Of a DNA stretch of 64,000 nucleotides, positions 34,479 through 46,536 are shown piece by piece. The position numbers and the translations under genes were made by a program. The stretch's first letter is position 1; the number at the start of each line of letters is the position of its first letter. This stretch comes from Lithodes maja (Eukaryota; Arthropoda; Malacostraca; Decapoda; Lithodidae): positions 1-64,000 of the forward strand of contig JBAKBP010001593.1 of NCBI GenBank assembly GCA_037953745.1, in the 5' to 3' direction. Below the pieces are notes generated by a model that saw only the letters and a list, made by a program, of their open reading frames with translations, did no database searches and was not told the DNA's origin.

Positions 34479-34924
34479 TTAACCCGTGGAGCCCCGGCTA
34501 GTTTTGTAATGTTTGTTCACCAGAACCCGGCCGGTTTTCAAAAAATGGTTTTATTCCAGAAACAATAGCGAATGGGTTAGGAATGAAGGAAAAACCACGA
34601 AAAACCGCTCAAAAAGCTTAAAGAATGGTCCTACAGAGCCCCCGAAAACGTATTTTACAAGAGTAAAAAATTGAAGGCAATTACCCCAAAAAACCAGGTT
34701 ATTGCGTGCTCACGCGTACGCACGTGGATTTGGAGAGTTTTCAACCATCGGCACGGTTGCGTGGGATACGTACACAGTTCCCATACAAATTTGAGCCCTC
34801 TTGAGTGGCTACACCTGAGGTTACGGTCGGCGCAATTAGGGTGACGCGCCAGGCGCGTCTCTGGGGCTGTGCGTTACATACATCGCCGACGCGTCAGACG
34901 CGTCGCTGGGGCTGTACGGGTTAA
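34479..34924. mobile_element. piggyBac-type MITE with TTAA duplication in Pao-2 gag
   Basis: TTAA at 34479-34482 and 34921-34924. Left end CCCGTGGAGCCCC, right end GGGGCTGTACGGG (complement CCCGTACAGCCCC, 11 of 13 match). Removing the element and one TTAA restores the Pao gag frame exactly. The right end contains a near-duplicate of its own terminus about 45 bases inward (CTGGGGCTGTGCG versus CTGGGGCTGTACG). No transposase frame. Confidence 0.9.
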
Positions 34925-35394
34925 GACTGAAGTGTGCAATCTAGAAAGTAGACATAATCCTCTAGAACAGTTTGGGGCGACCGACACAGTAGCAAATCCG
35001 GTGTATCAGAAACCCGATACCAAGCAGAAGTATGGATGTAAGTTGTGTTTAAAGACAGGACATTTTTGGGCAAAGTGTGCTAAATACAAGAACAGTCCCG
35101 CCAAACCCAATAGAGCAGGACAGTTGAAATTGTGCGCCGGGTGCCTGTCGTCAGAACATGGAAGCCAGGGGTGTACTAACCCTAAAATTAGGCCGTGCCG
35201 ATTCTGCCAACAGAAACATTTTAATTATTTGTGTCCGACGCCACGCCTTGAACAAACTGGACAACCACTGGCCCCTGAACCAACAGTGACCATGGTTGTG
35301 GCTTCGGGCCGTAATGCAGTGTTGTTACCTACCATTCATATTCCCTTGACCGACAGAAACGGTCATACCAGTAAAGTAAGAGCTTTGTTGGACC
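34925..35394 (+). pseudogene. BEL/Pao element 2: zinc knuckles and start of protease
   Basis: Continuation of the same polyprotein frame. CKLCLKTGHFWAKC, CAGCLSSEHGSQGC and CRFCQQKHFNYLC are CCHC-like zinc-binding segments of Pao gag-protease, followed by the retropepsin-like start LLPTIHIPLTDRNG and VRALLD. The Gypsy-type element starts immediately after, at 35395. Confidence 0.9.
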
Positions 35395-37191
35395 TGTTAC
35401 GACCCGCACTACGAAATAAACAAGGGCACTTAATAATGGACTAGATGATAGGCTATATCTGCAACAACGGTACGCTAATTCCAAAACCCTCGAACTATTA
35501 CGCCCGGTGAACAAAAACACTTAAAACCCTCCAGAATTAATCTACTGGATAACGGGGTATCAAAATTAACTGGGTTTTAGTGCACTTCTACAAAGGCTTT
35601 CCGGTAACGGTAAAGCCAACTCACAACAGGAGTACTTACGTTACGAAAATGCTCTAAAGTAATAACAATGCTTGAATAAACTATCATAAGATTTAATAAA
35701 GGAATAATTGCTTACGTTAACTTTAGTGTGAGTCTGTACTCAACACTTAACTCTTCAATGCTCTAGGAAAACACTGGAGTCTAGTCCTACAGCAATCAGA
35801 TAAGGAATCTTCTGAAAAGGTCTGATGCTCTAAGATGCTCGTTAATATAGAACAGAATTAATGCAGGGGCAGGACACCAAAGCGTGTATCTTAAATACAC
35901 CAATAAGTAGGATACATATAATTATATAACAAGAGAGTGCAACAACTCTGTGACAGCACTAATAATAACCACTCAAAAACAGTACTTCCTTAGCCAACGT
36001 GACAGCCAAACTGGGTTGTGCACTATGCACCAACCTAGGCTAAAATAAGGTGTGAATAATTCCTAAAGCATACACAATGAAAGTTAATAAGCACAATGCT
36101 GTCTTTCTCACTAATAAAGTCTAGCAGTGGCATAAAAAATATCAGGAAACTAGGCAGAGCGCAAGCATGCTCGTAGGCTACTGTCTCCCCTTGAACAGAT
36201 TTCCCTTATGTTACGTTAAGTGACTTGGAGGCTCTCTTGGTAAGTCCAGATCTCTAGTATCTGGTCTTGCCCTGGCGCTCCACAAAGGTCAACAAAATGA
36301 GGTAGCAATCATACAGGTAAGAGTAGGCAAAAGCTCTTTACCTGTATACTGCTACACTTGCAAAGGAAAATATGCACAAGGGTTACAGGCTAGCTAGCTT
36401 CGTCGATGTTGTACAGGCTCTGACTTGCCACATACATAACTCAGACAACGACCAAAGATACCTTCCACTGTCTAGCATTATATAATGGGAAAGAACAGCT
36501 CAATAATTAGAAGCACCCCAACACTAGGCTACCATATGACTATGACTCTAATAATCCCTAAAACTAGTGCAAACATATATGGAGAGCTGGTGCTGGTAAT
36601 TCGACTGGCCGACTATGGAAGTCGTATGCAGAACCAGAAGGGATAAGTAATTGAATAAAGAGAGAAGTATGAAAAGGAAGAAGTTCAGAGAGAGAGAAAG
36701 TAGTATAGGGGGGTTATATGGGGGACAGATTGCAAAGGACATATAGGACCAAGCACGCCGTGCCAAGCTCTGCAGGAGAAACGCGGGCAGGAGCCCGCAC
36801 CACCCTCCCAGGACAACGGCCTCCAATCACAGACCACTACGTCATGAAGAGCAAGCGTCTTATGACGTAGCCAGGCCCGCCGGCCAATCAAGGGCGTGGG
36901 AAAGCCCGCCCGAGCGAGGGAGGCACATATACATACACACGCACATATTACCACCACGCTGCTGGCTCTCCTTCTCCCTACAACTTCACACAATGCATCT
37001 TATATTCTATCAATGATATAAAATGCTTCCAAGTGTCACAGACAAGAATAAAGACCACCACTGATCTGTCTGTGACAACATGAACTCTATGAAAGAAATA
37101 ACATCGTTCTACGATTATTGTAGCCCACATCACTGCCCTGGCGAGCGCTAGCGAGTTACGAGTGCATTCTGGCAAGCTGGCCAGCGTAACA
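35395..37191 (-). repeat. LTR (3' copy) of the Ty3/Gypsy-type element
   Basis: A 1797-bp repeat bounded by TGTTACGACC and GGCCAGCGTAACA, i.e. TG...CA with the inverted ends TGTTACG/CGTAACA. It is nearly identical to 41519-43308. The target duplication GACC precedes it (35391-35394). On the minus strand the inner neighbour is a purine-rich GGGCGGGG, a possible polypurine tract. Its open frames (for example 36685-36993) are LTR sequence. Confidence 0.93.
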
Positions 37192-37615
37192 CCCCGCCCA
37201 AGATGTGGGACGTTTCAGCCTCAGGTGAACTCCACATCTGACCAGACAGAATGCCCACCAACCCCGCATCACCCAGCTACTCTCCCAAGTTGTGAAAACA
37301 AGGCACGATCACAAACATAAAACACTGCATTATAAACAAAAATCTGCACAACACTTCCTTAAAATAATAGCATCATAATAATTATATCACGCTCAACGAG
37401 CAAGCTTCACCAAGCCTAGCCTACTAAGACAACAACTCAGAGTGTCTTAGATTCTTGCTGTGATATACTGCACTTATATACTATCAAAAAGAAAGAGTTT
37501 TTATGTGAGGTTTTTTATATTTTTTAATAGTGTTTTTGGCGGCGTTGCACTACAGGGGCAAGCCTAATTTTTCTCCACTCTCAAACAAACACTGACTGAA
37601 CGGCGAGGGTGCTCC

Positions 37616-38194
37616 TTAAGAAATAACCTCCTGTGACAAACAATCAGCCAGAACATTATCAGTACCCTTAACATGCCACACATCCAGCTTGTGTTCCGGC
37701 AGCACAACAACACCTGACACTGATAAACTGCCCAGTCCATCACAAGACTGGCACTTCTCTTCGCTCTCTCCGGCAACGGGATCTGCCAATAACCTTTCAC
37801 TAGTTCTTCCTTCGTGATAAGCGATGCGGTCTGTGGGGTCGTCAACTCTAGATAAGGTATAGGCGTCTGTCAGGGATGATGCACCAACACTCTTGCAATC
37901 AACATACACACGGATCTTGCCACTTAACTCAGGTTGCAAAGTTACTGGCAACGACCACTCACGATATCCCTTATCCCTCAGACCCTTTTCCAACATGTAG
38001 TCCAGCTCTGCTTTCACAACAGGCTGTCGAGCAGGATTTATACGGTAGGGAGCCACTTTGAGCCTTGCACTGTCTCCAGCCTCCATGTCGGATTCTACCC
38101 CGTACATCAGGCCTGGAGAATGAACAAACATGCGGATGTACTGCCACAGCCTAGTAAACAACTTCTCTTGACGCTTAGGAACAAGAGGTTGCAA
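37616..38194 (-). pseudogene. Gypsy-type element: pol remnant (RT start joined to RNase H end)
   Basis: The open frame carries YRINPARQPVVKAELDYMLE and KGYREWSLPVTLQP of the RT amino terminus and a degenerate region (IRVYVDCKSV). It then jumps to HKLDVWHVKGTDNVLADCLS, the end of the RNase H region (VKG-DN-ADxLS). The RT catalytic centre, most of RNase H and all of integrase are missing. This is an internal deletion derivative. Confidence 0.8.
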
Positions 38195-38648
38195 CTTATC
38201 TCGACGAACAACATGCTCATTGCCCTCCCAGCCCAGCCGAGATCGCCGTTTCTACACTATAGTCTCCCTCCTTCTCCACCTTTGTCCCTAGGACAGCCAG
38301 GTCACGAGAGGGACAATCTGTACTACCTGTGCAGTCACTCCCACAATTCATAATTGATAATGCTCCCCCGCCGATACCGTACATGCGCACCCCCGCATTC
38401 CTTGCGACTACATCTGCCTACGCAGCATCACCGCCTTCAGCGACATGGCCAGATACAGTCGGTCTATGGTAGGGCTGTTGCATATTACTAGAGCAGCATT
38501 GGGAGGCTATGCGACGACCGGGCGCATCCACTCCACAGCCAACCTCACCAATCTGCTCAATGTCCTGGTTCTGACCACCACCCTTAGCAGCCATGGGTCG
38601 ACCCTGACCTGACAACCATGCCAAAGCCTCGTCGCCCACCTTGAACCA

Positions 38649-40058
38649 CTAAAACAACGAGGCCAACAGTCTACTCACACTCAAGTGACCTGTCAGCGGA
38701 ACATCGTGCACCGCATGAGTTGTGAGGCCTGGGTGCTCGGCACAAACAGTGGGGTATGAACCGAGCAGGTGCTGGAGTGCTGCACACTGCTGCTCAGGCA
38801 GGTGCTCTAGCGCTTCCACAGTCACCTGCCTCGTGTCCCCCGCCCACTGCTCCGCCGAGACATGACAATCCCAACTCTTCACCACCCGCGCCTCACTGCC
38901 CCCCTCTCCTTCTCCACCTTGGCCGCTGCAGACCAACATAGGGACAGTAGGCTGCTCAGGTGGTTGCCTCACAAACTCCTTCGACAGGTTCACATGCCAT
39001 GCTTCCCCGTCCTCGTCGAGTTCAATAGCCCCGTTCCCACAACTCACAAAACTAACATCTTCTAATTGCACCTGGGAACTACTCTGTCGCGGAGTGCCAT
39101 CACATCCTACCATGTCACTAGGGGGGACAGGTTCTGGGGCCACTCCGGAGCTCACCTTTGGGTCAAGTACCGAGTCACCAAGGAGTGTCGCTGGGTCCAA
39201 ACTCTCAACCCGACCACCAGCCTCGACTTTCTCCTTCCGATCCTTCCGACGCTGGTCTGCAAGTTGGGTACTAGGCTGTGACACCTGAGCGGACTGAGAG
39301 ATCTCGAGCCCCACTTGCCCCTCCCTACTCGTGTCGGCCGCCCTCTCGGCAACGACTAAGGGTGGAACCTCGGAAGTGGGCACCGCAAAGTCGTTGCCGA
39401 GAAGGAGGTTGACCCCCTCAACTGGCAATTTCTTAACCACACCCACATCCAACTCCCATGTCACACCGTCCACCTCAAGCTCCACTCTGACCAGCGGGTA
39501 AGACCGCGTAGCATTGATGCCTTGAACCACCACAACCCGAGCCGCGTCAATAGGCTTGCCAGTGAAATTCTTAACAAGTGTCTGGGAAGCGCCCGTATCA
39601 TGCAACAACTCAAGCCTATGCTTCACACCAGCCCACCTCACAGTGCCGTGCCCCCTATAACCACAAAAAACATCACGGACGGGTGACGAGCCCTCCTGCT
39701 GCTTCTGCACCGGCGATGACTTCGCAACCGACTGTTTACCCCGGGCAAACACGGAAGACCTCAAAGACACGCCAATGTTGCTCACTAGTGACACCACTGC
39801 TGTAGGCGGTGCGCTCGGACATGAGCGCGCAATATGCCCCTTCTCATGACACTTGAAACACTCCACTTCGCTCTTGGACTTCCTCTGAGGTGAGGAAGGG
39901 CCCTGGCCTTTCTTAAACGGGAAGGGTTTCGACTTGGGTTCATAATTGGCAACAGTACTCTTAAATGAATAATTAGTTGTTGTGTCATTAATTCGGGGGG
40001 GGTGGAGTGGTACGCCCCTGGTTACCTGCCTCAGCTCTCTGTGCAGACCCGCACCCAC
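38649..40058 (-). pseudogene. Gypsy-type element: zinc knuckle and aspartic protease
   Basis: An open frame of about 469 codons. CFKCHEKGHIARSCP is a classical CCHC zinc knuckle. About 80 residues later comes the protease start LLHDTGASQTLVKN with the DTGA catalytic triad motif, followed by NLLLGNDFA. A long acidic linker leads toward pol, ending CAALQHLLGSYPTVCAEHPG and THAVHDVPLTG, which is typical of the entry to RT. The frame joins gag (39988-40569) through a frameshift at a run of eight G residues near 40000. Confidence 0.85.
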
Positions 40059-41305
40059 AAATCAATGACACCCTAAGGTCAGCCAGCTCAGCCACCTTCT
40101 GCAGAGTTTTTGGTTGCTTTTCTTTCAGGTTAAGAGTCAAGTCACTGCCAGTACATTTAAAAAATTGTTCCAGCAACACTAGTTGTTTTACTGAATCAAA
40201 AGTAGTTGCCTTCTCCAACCTTAACCAATTTTCAAATGCATCTGACAGCTCTCTAGTGTGTTCCTGGAAAGTACTCTCCTTTCTTTTTGGAACTGCCCTA
40301 AACTTCAGCCTATAGGTCTCTGGCTGTAGCTCATACGCCCTCAGGACAGCCTCTTTCAACAACTCGTAATTCACACAGGAATCTAGGGGCAAAGCATCGT
40401 ACGCCTTGAGTGCTTTCCCCGTCAATCGTGAAGAAACAAGGGCTGCCCACTTCTCCTCAGGCCATTGGTGCTCCTGGCACTTTTTCTCGAACCGGAGAAA
40501 ACATTCTGTAACTCCTAACTCATCAAACACTGGAACCAACTTAAGTAGATGCGACAGGGACTGATTCATGGGCTCGACCCCCCTGGACGACCCGGTTCCT
40601 CGTCACCTCTACACGAGTTTTCTCTAGGTCAACATCGGCACAATACCTCTCAGACTCAAACTTGCGCTCAGACTCTCGCTCCCTGAGCTCAGCCTCTCGC
40701 TGCTGCTGCTGCCTGAGCTCAGCCTCATGCTTCCGCTGCTCGAACTCAAGTTCAGCCTGGCGCTCCTGCTGCTTAAGTTTGGCAAGCTCAAGCTGAAACA
40801 ACATCTCGACAGACAAACCGTGAGGAGGGGGTGCTACTATTGGGGACCCACCCCGTGAATCACCTAGAGGCATACCCAACCGCCAGCGGGCATCGGCCTG
40901 CGGGAACGTACTCGGCTCCGGAGACCGAGGGGGCGCCATGGTAGGAGTCGAGTGGAATGGGGGCTGGGCCGAAGGTGCCCCAGCTCCCGCTCCACCCGAA
41001 GCCCCACCGAGCACACAGGTAACCAGCTCACCTCTCGACAAACCGCTAGTACCGGGAAACCCTAAGACCGTGGCTACACACTGCAGTCCGTACCGGTCTA
41101 GCCCCGACACACGATCCGCTGACACAGGCTCCTCCAAAAATATCCGAGCATCCTCCTCATTGTTCACCACCCGAACGCCGCTTAACAACTCCACCTTCTC
41201 TACCTCCTCGCCTGCCTCTCGCACTGTGCCCTCACTATGCTCAGACCCGTCCAGTGACATGATGGAGTCAACAACAAAATTCTCAGTCAAAACAAAAGTA
41301 GCCAA
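39988..41305 (-). pseudogene. Gypsy-type element: Gag
   Basis: Two overlapping open frames. 41305-40541 has an acidic amino terminus, a SAP-like stretch (YGLQCVATVLGFPGTSGLSR) and a long charged coiled coil (LELAKLKQQERQAELEFEQR). 40569-39988 has the capsid-like retrotransposon gag region with FLRFEKKCQEHQWPEEKWAA and LRLEKATTFDSVKQLVLLEQ. The two are linked by a frameshift at a G-rich run near 40585. Confidence 0.8.
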
Positions 41306-41499
41306 ACTCTTGCGTAGCTTTATTCACCAAAAAATATTCGAAGATGTTCTTGAGTGCAATACTAGGTCACCAATAACTCCAACAAGTTCTATATATCCTC
41401 AAAACAATGTCTACTGCCAACAATGCGAGAAATAAATTCAACCCCAAATGGCAATAAGATTTCTCCAAAAAAAAAATACAATATTCAGTTCACTATATA

Positions 41500-41517
41500 C
41501 TGGTCTAAGGTCGCCAT
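41500..41517 (-). promoter_or_regulatory. Candidate primer-binding site of the Gypsy-type element
   Basis: On the minus strand the 5' LTR ends CGTAACA and is followed by AA-TGGCGACCTTAGACCAG. A TGG start one or two bases after the LTR is the usual form of a tRNA primer-binding site. The tRNA was not identified. Confidence 0.5.
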
Positions 41518-41518
41518 T

Positions 41519-43308
41519 TGTTACGACCGGCACTACGAAATAAACAAGGGCACTTAATAATGGACTAGATGATAGGCTATATCTGCAACAACGGTACGCT
41601 AATTCCAAAACCCTCGAACTATTACGCCGGTGAACAAAAACACTTAAAACCCTCCACAGTTAATCTACTGGATAACGGGGTATCAATTAACTGGGTTTTA
41701 GTGCACTTCTACAAAGGCTTTCCGGTGACGGTAAAGCCAACTTACAACAGGAGTACTTACGTTACGAAAATGCTCTAAAGTAATAACAATGCTTGAATAA
41801 ACTATCATAAGATTTAATAAAGGAATAATTGCTTACGTTAACTTTAGTGTGAGTCTGTACTCAACACTAAACTCTTCAATGCTCTATGAAAACACTGGAA
41901 GTCTAGTCCTACAGCAATCAGATAAGAAATCTTCTGAAAAGGTCTGATGCTCTAAGATGATCGTTAATATAGAACAGAAATAATGCAGGGGCAGGACACC
42001 AAAGCGTGTATCTTAAATACACCAATAAGTAGGATACATATATATAACAAGGGAGTTCAACAACTCTGTGACAGCACTAATAATAACCACTCAGAAACAG
42101 TACTTCCTTAGCCAACATAACAGCCAAACTGGGTTGTGCACTATGCACCAACCTAGGCTAAAATAAGGCGTGAATAATTCTTAAAACATACACAATGAAA
42201 GTTAATAAGCACAATGCTGTCTTTCTCACTAATAAAGTCTAGCAGTGGCATAAAAGATATCAGGAAACTAGGCAGAGCGCAAGCATGCTCGTAGCCTACT
42301 GTCTCCCCTTGAACAGATTTCCCTTATGTTACGTTAAGTGACTTGGAGGCTCTCTTGGTAAGTCCAGATCTCTAGTATCTGCTCTTGCCCTGGCGCTCCA
42401 CAAAGGTCAACAAAATGAGGTAGCAATCATACAGGTAAGAGTAGGTAAAAGCCCTTTACCTGTATACTGCTACACTCGCAAAGGAAAATATGCACAAGGG
42501 TTACAGGCTAGCTAGCTTCGTCGATGTTGTACAGGCTCTGACTTGCCACATACATAACTCAGACAACGACCAAAGATACCTTCCACTGTCTAGCATTAAA
42601 TAATGGGAAAGAACAGCTCAATAATTAGAAGCACCCCAACACTAGGCTACCATATGACTATGACTCTAATAATCCCTAAAACTAGTGCAAACATATATGG
42701 AGAGCTGGTGCTGGTATTACGACTGGCCGACTATGGAAGTCGTATGCAGAACCAGAAGGGATAAGTAATTGAATAAAGAGAGAAGTATGAAAAGGAAGAA
42801 GTTCAGAGAGAGAGAAAGTAGTATAGGGGGTTATATGGGGGACAGATTGCAAAGAACATGTAGGACCAAGCACGCCGTGCCAAGCTCTGCAGGAGAAACG
42901 CGGGCAAGAGCCCGCACCACCCTCCCAGGACAGCGGCCTCCAATCACAGACCACTACGTCATGAAGAGCAAGCGTCCTATGACGTAGCCAGGCCCGCCGG
43001 CCAATCAAGGGCGTGGGAAAGCCCGCCCGAGCGAGGGAGGCACACGTACATACACACGCACATATTACCACCACACTGCTCGCTCTCTTTCTCCCTACAA
43101 CTTCACACAATGCATCTTATATTCTATCAATGATATAAAATGCTTCCAATTGTTGCAGACAAGAATAAAGACCACCACTGATCTGTCTGTGACAACATGA
43201 ACTCTATGAAAGAAAGAACATCGTTCTACGCTTATTGTAGCCCATATCACTGCCCTGGTGAGCGCTAGCGAGTTACGAGTGCATTCTGGCAAGCTGGCCA
43301 GCGTAACA
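41519..43308 (-). repeat. LTR (5' copy) of the Ty3/Gypsy-type element
   Basis: A 1790-bp copy of 35395-37191 with the same TG...CA ends and few substitutions or small indels. GACC follows at 43309-43312. Confidence 0.93.
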
Positions 43309-44640
43309 GACCAATGTTCGCAATGTACCTTCATCTTGCACTCTGCTTTATCGCAGCTTGATTACATTAGGGTCAGTAAGAAACAGCTAAGGCTCCAGGG
43401 ATTTACTGGCTCACTTGGTAGTACTGAGTATGAAATAGTTGTTGTTGTTGTTGTTCCCTAAGCTGCCTGGCCGAACAGCCCCGAGTATGAAATAGTAGAG
43501 TTAACCTATCATCACAGAAGAAGGGTGCGTAAATTGAGGGCCGTTGTGGTGGAGGAGTTACCAGTATACAAACCAGGGAGAGGATTAGGGATGGAGGTAA
43601 ATGCTATCAAGGCTCGGGGTTACAATTTAGCCGATCCAGGTATCACTGATGGAGATATGATAGGGTTACTGATTGGGGCGGACTTTTATTACCACTTTGT
43701 ACATTCAGGCTATGTCAGGGAAGGAAGTATAGTTATGTTACCCACAATTTATGGTTATGCACTGAGTGGCACTTATCAGTCAGATATAGAAGAGACCCAT
43801 GTAGAGTTAGTCACTGTTCTTAAGTTAGCAGTAGACCCTTTAGTGGAGATACAGGAAGATATTGGCAGGAAATTTCCAGAATTAAAGGATCTGACAGCTC
43901 TCTGGGACTTGGACCATATTGGTATAAGTCTTAATGAGACTGGTAAGGGTGGGGATTGAGTCTTAAATAGATTTTCTGAAACGGTACAGTATTCCGAAGC
44001 ACAGGGACAGTATATAGTGGAACTGCCGTGGAGAGATAACATAGATAAATTACCTGATAACTTTAAGTTAGCCCTGGGCAGAATGAGAGGAATGCAATGT
44101 AAATTTATAAAAGATCCCAACTACTGTCAACAGTATACAAAGGTTCTGGATGATCAGGTAGAAAGGGGGTTTATTGAAAGGGTAGAAAACAGGAATCAAG
44201 CTGGTCATCCCATTCACTACTTAGCTCACCATGGTATTACTAAAGATAGTGTTTTTACGCCTGTACGGATAGTGTTGACTGTTCGGCTAGGATGGACGAG
44301 AGGGCGTTCAGTCTGAATGACTGTCTCCATACAGGTCCATCGCTAGTGGCTGACCTCACCCAGGTACTTCTACACTTTAGATGCCATCAATTTGCCTGGG
44401 TTAGTGATATTGAGAAAGCATTTCTCTTGGTGGGATTGAGTGAGAAGGATAGGGATGCTACTAAGTTTCTGTGGCCCGTTGATCCCTTGGATGTTGCAAG
44501 TCCTTACATTGTCTACCGGTTCCGTGCAGTTCTGTTCGGGGCCACCTGTTCCCAGTTCCTCCTTAATGCTACCATTCAAAAACACCTGTCTATTATACAG
44601 GAGAACAGTGAGGTAGTTAATAAGCTAAAAAGGGGTTGTA
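43309..44640 (+). pseudogene. BEL/Pao element 2: protease end and first half of reverse transcriptase
   Basis: Pao-2 continues after the Gypsy element with the protease (CSQCTFILHSALSQL), then the linker ELPVYKPGRGL and IGLLIGADFYYHFVHSG. RT follows: FKLALGRMRGMQCKF, HYLAHHGITKDS, FAWVSDIEKAFLLVGL, YRFRAVLFGATCSQFLLNAT. Defects are a TGA at about 43957, a frameshift near 44280, another near 44632 just before the catalytic box, and a 44-bp retroposon at 43439. Gene order matches Pao-1. Confidence 0.88.
43439..43482 (-). mobile_element. 44-bp retroposon scrap with a 13-bp target duplication
   Basis: GAGTATGAAATAG occurs at 43426-43438 and again at 43483-43495, flanking (TTG)n, then TTCCCTAAGCTGCCTGG, then CCGAACAGCCCC. 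Read on the minus strand it is a severely truncated retroposon with a CAA-type tail. Similar sequence lies near 19070. Confidence 0.75.
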
Positions 44641-45946
44641 TATTGATAACTTGCAGGGGACTGGTGATAATGTAAGTGATTTGCAACAACAATGTTGGGA
44701 TGCCCGTAGAATATTTTCCAGCGCTAACCTGTCTTTACGTGAGTGGGTCACAAATAATGAGAGCTTGCGGGAACTATTGCACCTGAAGGGTATAGCTTCC
44801 GCCAAACAAGACGGGGTTAAGGTACTTGGCGTTGAGTGGCTAACTGATAAGGATATGTTACAGGTTAATTGCCGCGGAAGTAGCCCTGCATTGGTTACAG
44901 AACGCGAGGCTCTAAGTCTAACCGCGAGTGTGTTCTATCCTCTAGGAGTGTTGCTACCGGTAACCATCCGGGCGCGGAGGTTCGTACAGGACTTGTGGAG
45001 ATTAGAGTGTGGGTGGGATGTACCCATTCCAGATAACATGAGAGCTAACTGGCAGGGATTTTATGACGATATGATAGATAGTACAGGTATCATGTTTCCC
45101 CGTCAGGTCACTAATTCTAAGAGGGTTACGCTGCACCTATTTAGTGACGCTAGCTCAGTAGCATATGGTGTAGCGGCCTATGCGGTTGGTGATGAGGTGA
45201 GTAGGTTAGTAATGGCCAAAGCTAAGGTGGCGCCTATTAAGTCCCTCACCATACCTAAGATGGAATTGACTGCTGTTCTTCTCGCAGCTCGTCTCGCATG
45301 TTATATATGTGAGGCCTATGCGGACGAGCTGATTATAGAGAATATATACTTCTGGTCGGACAGCCATATAACCCTATGCTGGTTGTCTAGTAAGAAGAAT
45401 TTGCCTATCTATGTTCAGAATAGAGTTGATGAGATAAAGTCATTAGTCCCCGGCGCTCATTTTCATTATGTGTCCACAGAGGACAACCCCAGTGACTTAG
45501 TCACCAGAGGGATTTCATATGTGTCCTTAGTTGCTACTTCGCTTTGGTGGGGAGGGCCCACATGGCTACCTCACCAAATTCTATGGCCTGATCATGGCCC
45601 AATAGGGGGCTCAATAGGAGGGGACACCACTGTGGGTTGTAACATGAGTCAAGAAGGAACCCTGTCATTGCCGGTACCGGTTGCCCCTACTGCCATATTG
45701 AATTGGGACTGGTATGGCTCATTTATGAAGTCATGGCATGTAATGACATGGGTCCTTAGGTTTATTAGGACTCTTAGAGAGAAGACACAAGGGAACTATC
45801 AGGCAAAACCGGCATACTTGACGGTGCCGGAATTAAGAGCAGCAGAGTCAGCCATGATTAAGGTAGCTCAGAGAGAAGCTTACTCTGAGGAACACCACTA
45901 TTTGTCAAAAGGACAGGGCACATCAAGCAATATAGTGAAGCAGTAA
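44636..45946 (+). pseudogene. BEL/Pao element 2: RT catalytic box, connection and RNase H
   Basis: The frame opens at the RT box YIDNL, the BEL/Pao form of YVDD. It runs through IFSSANLSLREWVTNN, ASVFYPLGVLLPVTIRARRF, LHLFSDASSVAYGVAAYA, PIKSLTIPKMELTAVLLAAR and FWSDSHITLCWLSSKK (RNase H aspartates in FSDAS and WSDS). It ends at an in-frame TAA before the integrase. It is the best-preserved Pao segment in the window. Confidence 0.9.
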
Positions 45947-45955
45947 GGCCTCTAT

Positions 45956-46536
45956 ATGGAGGGAGGCATGATACGCTGTAGAGGTAGGCTACACTTGTCA
46001 GCTTTACATGATAGCGCCAAGTACCATATCCTTATCCCTAATAAACATCGTATAGCCACTCTCCTTAGTAATTACTGCCACAAAGTGTGTAACCATAGTG
46101 GTGCTAGTTATGTTGTAAATTACATAAGGCAAAGATGGTGGATCCCCAAGATTAGACAGGTAGTAAAGAAAGCCTTAAGGGGATGTATCATCTGCAAGAG
46201 ATTGCAAGGTACATCATACCGTGCTGTACAGGCCCCTCCATTGCCGGAGTTTAGGGTTCAGGAAGTGAGTCCTTTCCAGGTAACGGGGGTTGACTACACA
46301 AGTGCCTTGCCACTAAAAGAGAAGGGGAATACTGTAAGTAAATTATATGTACTCTTATTCACCTGTGCAGTTACTAGAGCGGTCCATGTAGAGACGGTGT
46401 CTAACCTCTCCTGCGAATGATTTTTGCATGCATTCCGTAGGTTTAGTAGCAGGAGGGGTTACCCTGAGATTATGATGAGTGATAATGCCACCACATTTGT
46501 TAGCGGAGCCAGTACATTACAGTACAAGTACATTAC
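45956..46536 (+). pseudogene. BEL/Pao element 2: integrase zinc-binding and core start
   Basis: CRGRLHLSALHDSAKYHILI, NYCHKVCNHSGASYVVNYIR and GCIICKRL form the integrase HHCC zinc-binding region. QAPPLPEFRVQEVSPFQVTG and VDYTSALP start the catalytic core. A TGA at about 46420 interrupts, but similarity continues through RRGYPEIMMSDNATTF (second catalytic aspartate) to 46536. LINE-A copy 3 then intervenes. Confidence 0.87.

Larger units (their letters stand above)
35395..43308 (-). mobile_element. Ty3/Gypsy-type LTR retrotransposon, internally deleted, inserted in Pao-2
   Basis: A 7.9-kb minus-strand element with two 1.8-kb LTRs and the 4-bp duplication GACC (35391-35394 and 43309-43312). 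Removing it with one GACC restores the Pao-2 protease frame at its VRALLD/QCSQ junction. Gag, zinc knuckle and protease are present. Pol is reduced to the RT entry and the end of RNase H, with integrase absent, so the copy could move only with help. The similarity of the LTRs suggests a fairly recent insertion. Confidence 0.9.

Noticed and set aside
36685..36993. 102-codon frame conserved in both Gypsy LTRs (also 42682-43110)
   Set aside because: The match between copies reflects LTR identity; no domain is seen and the frame differs in length between copies.
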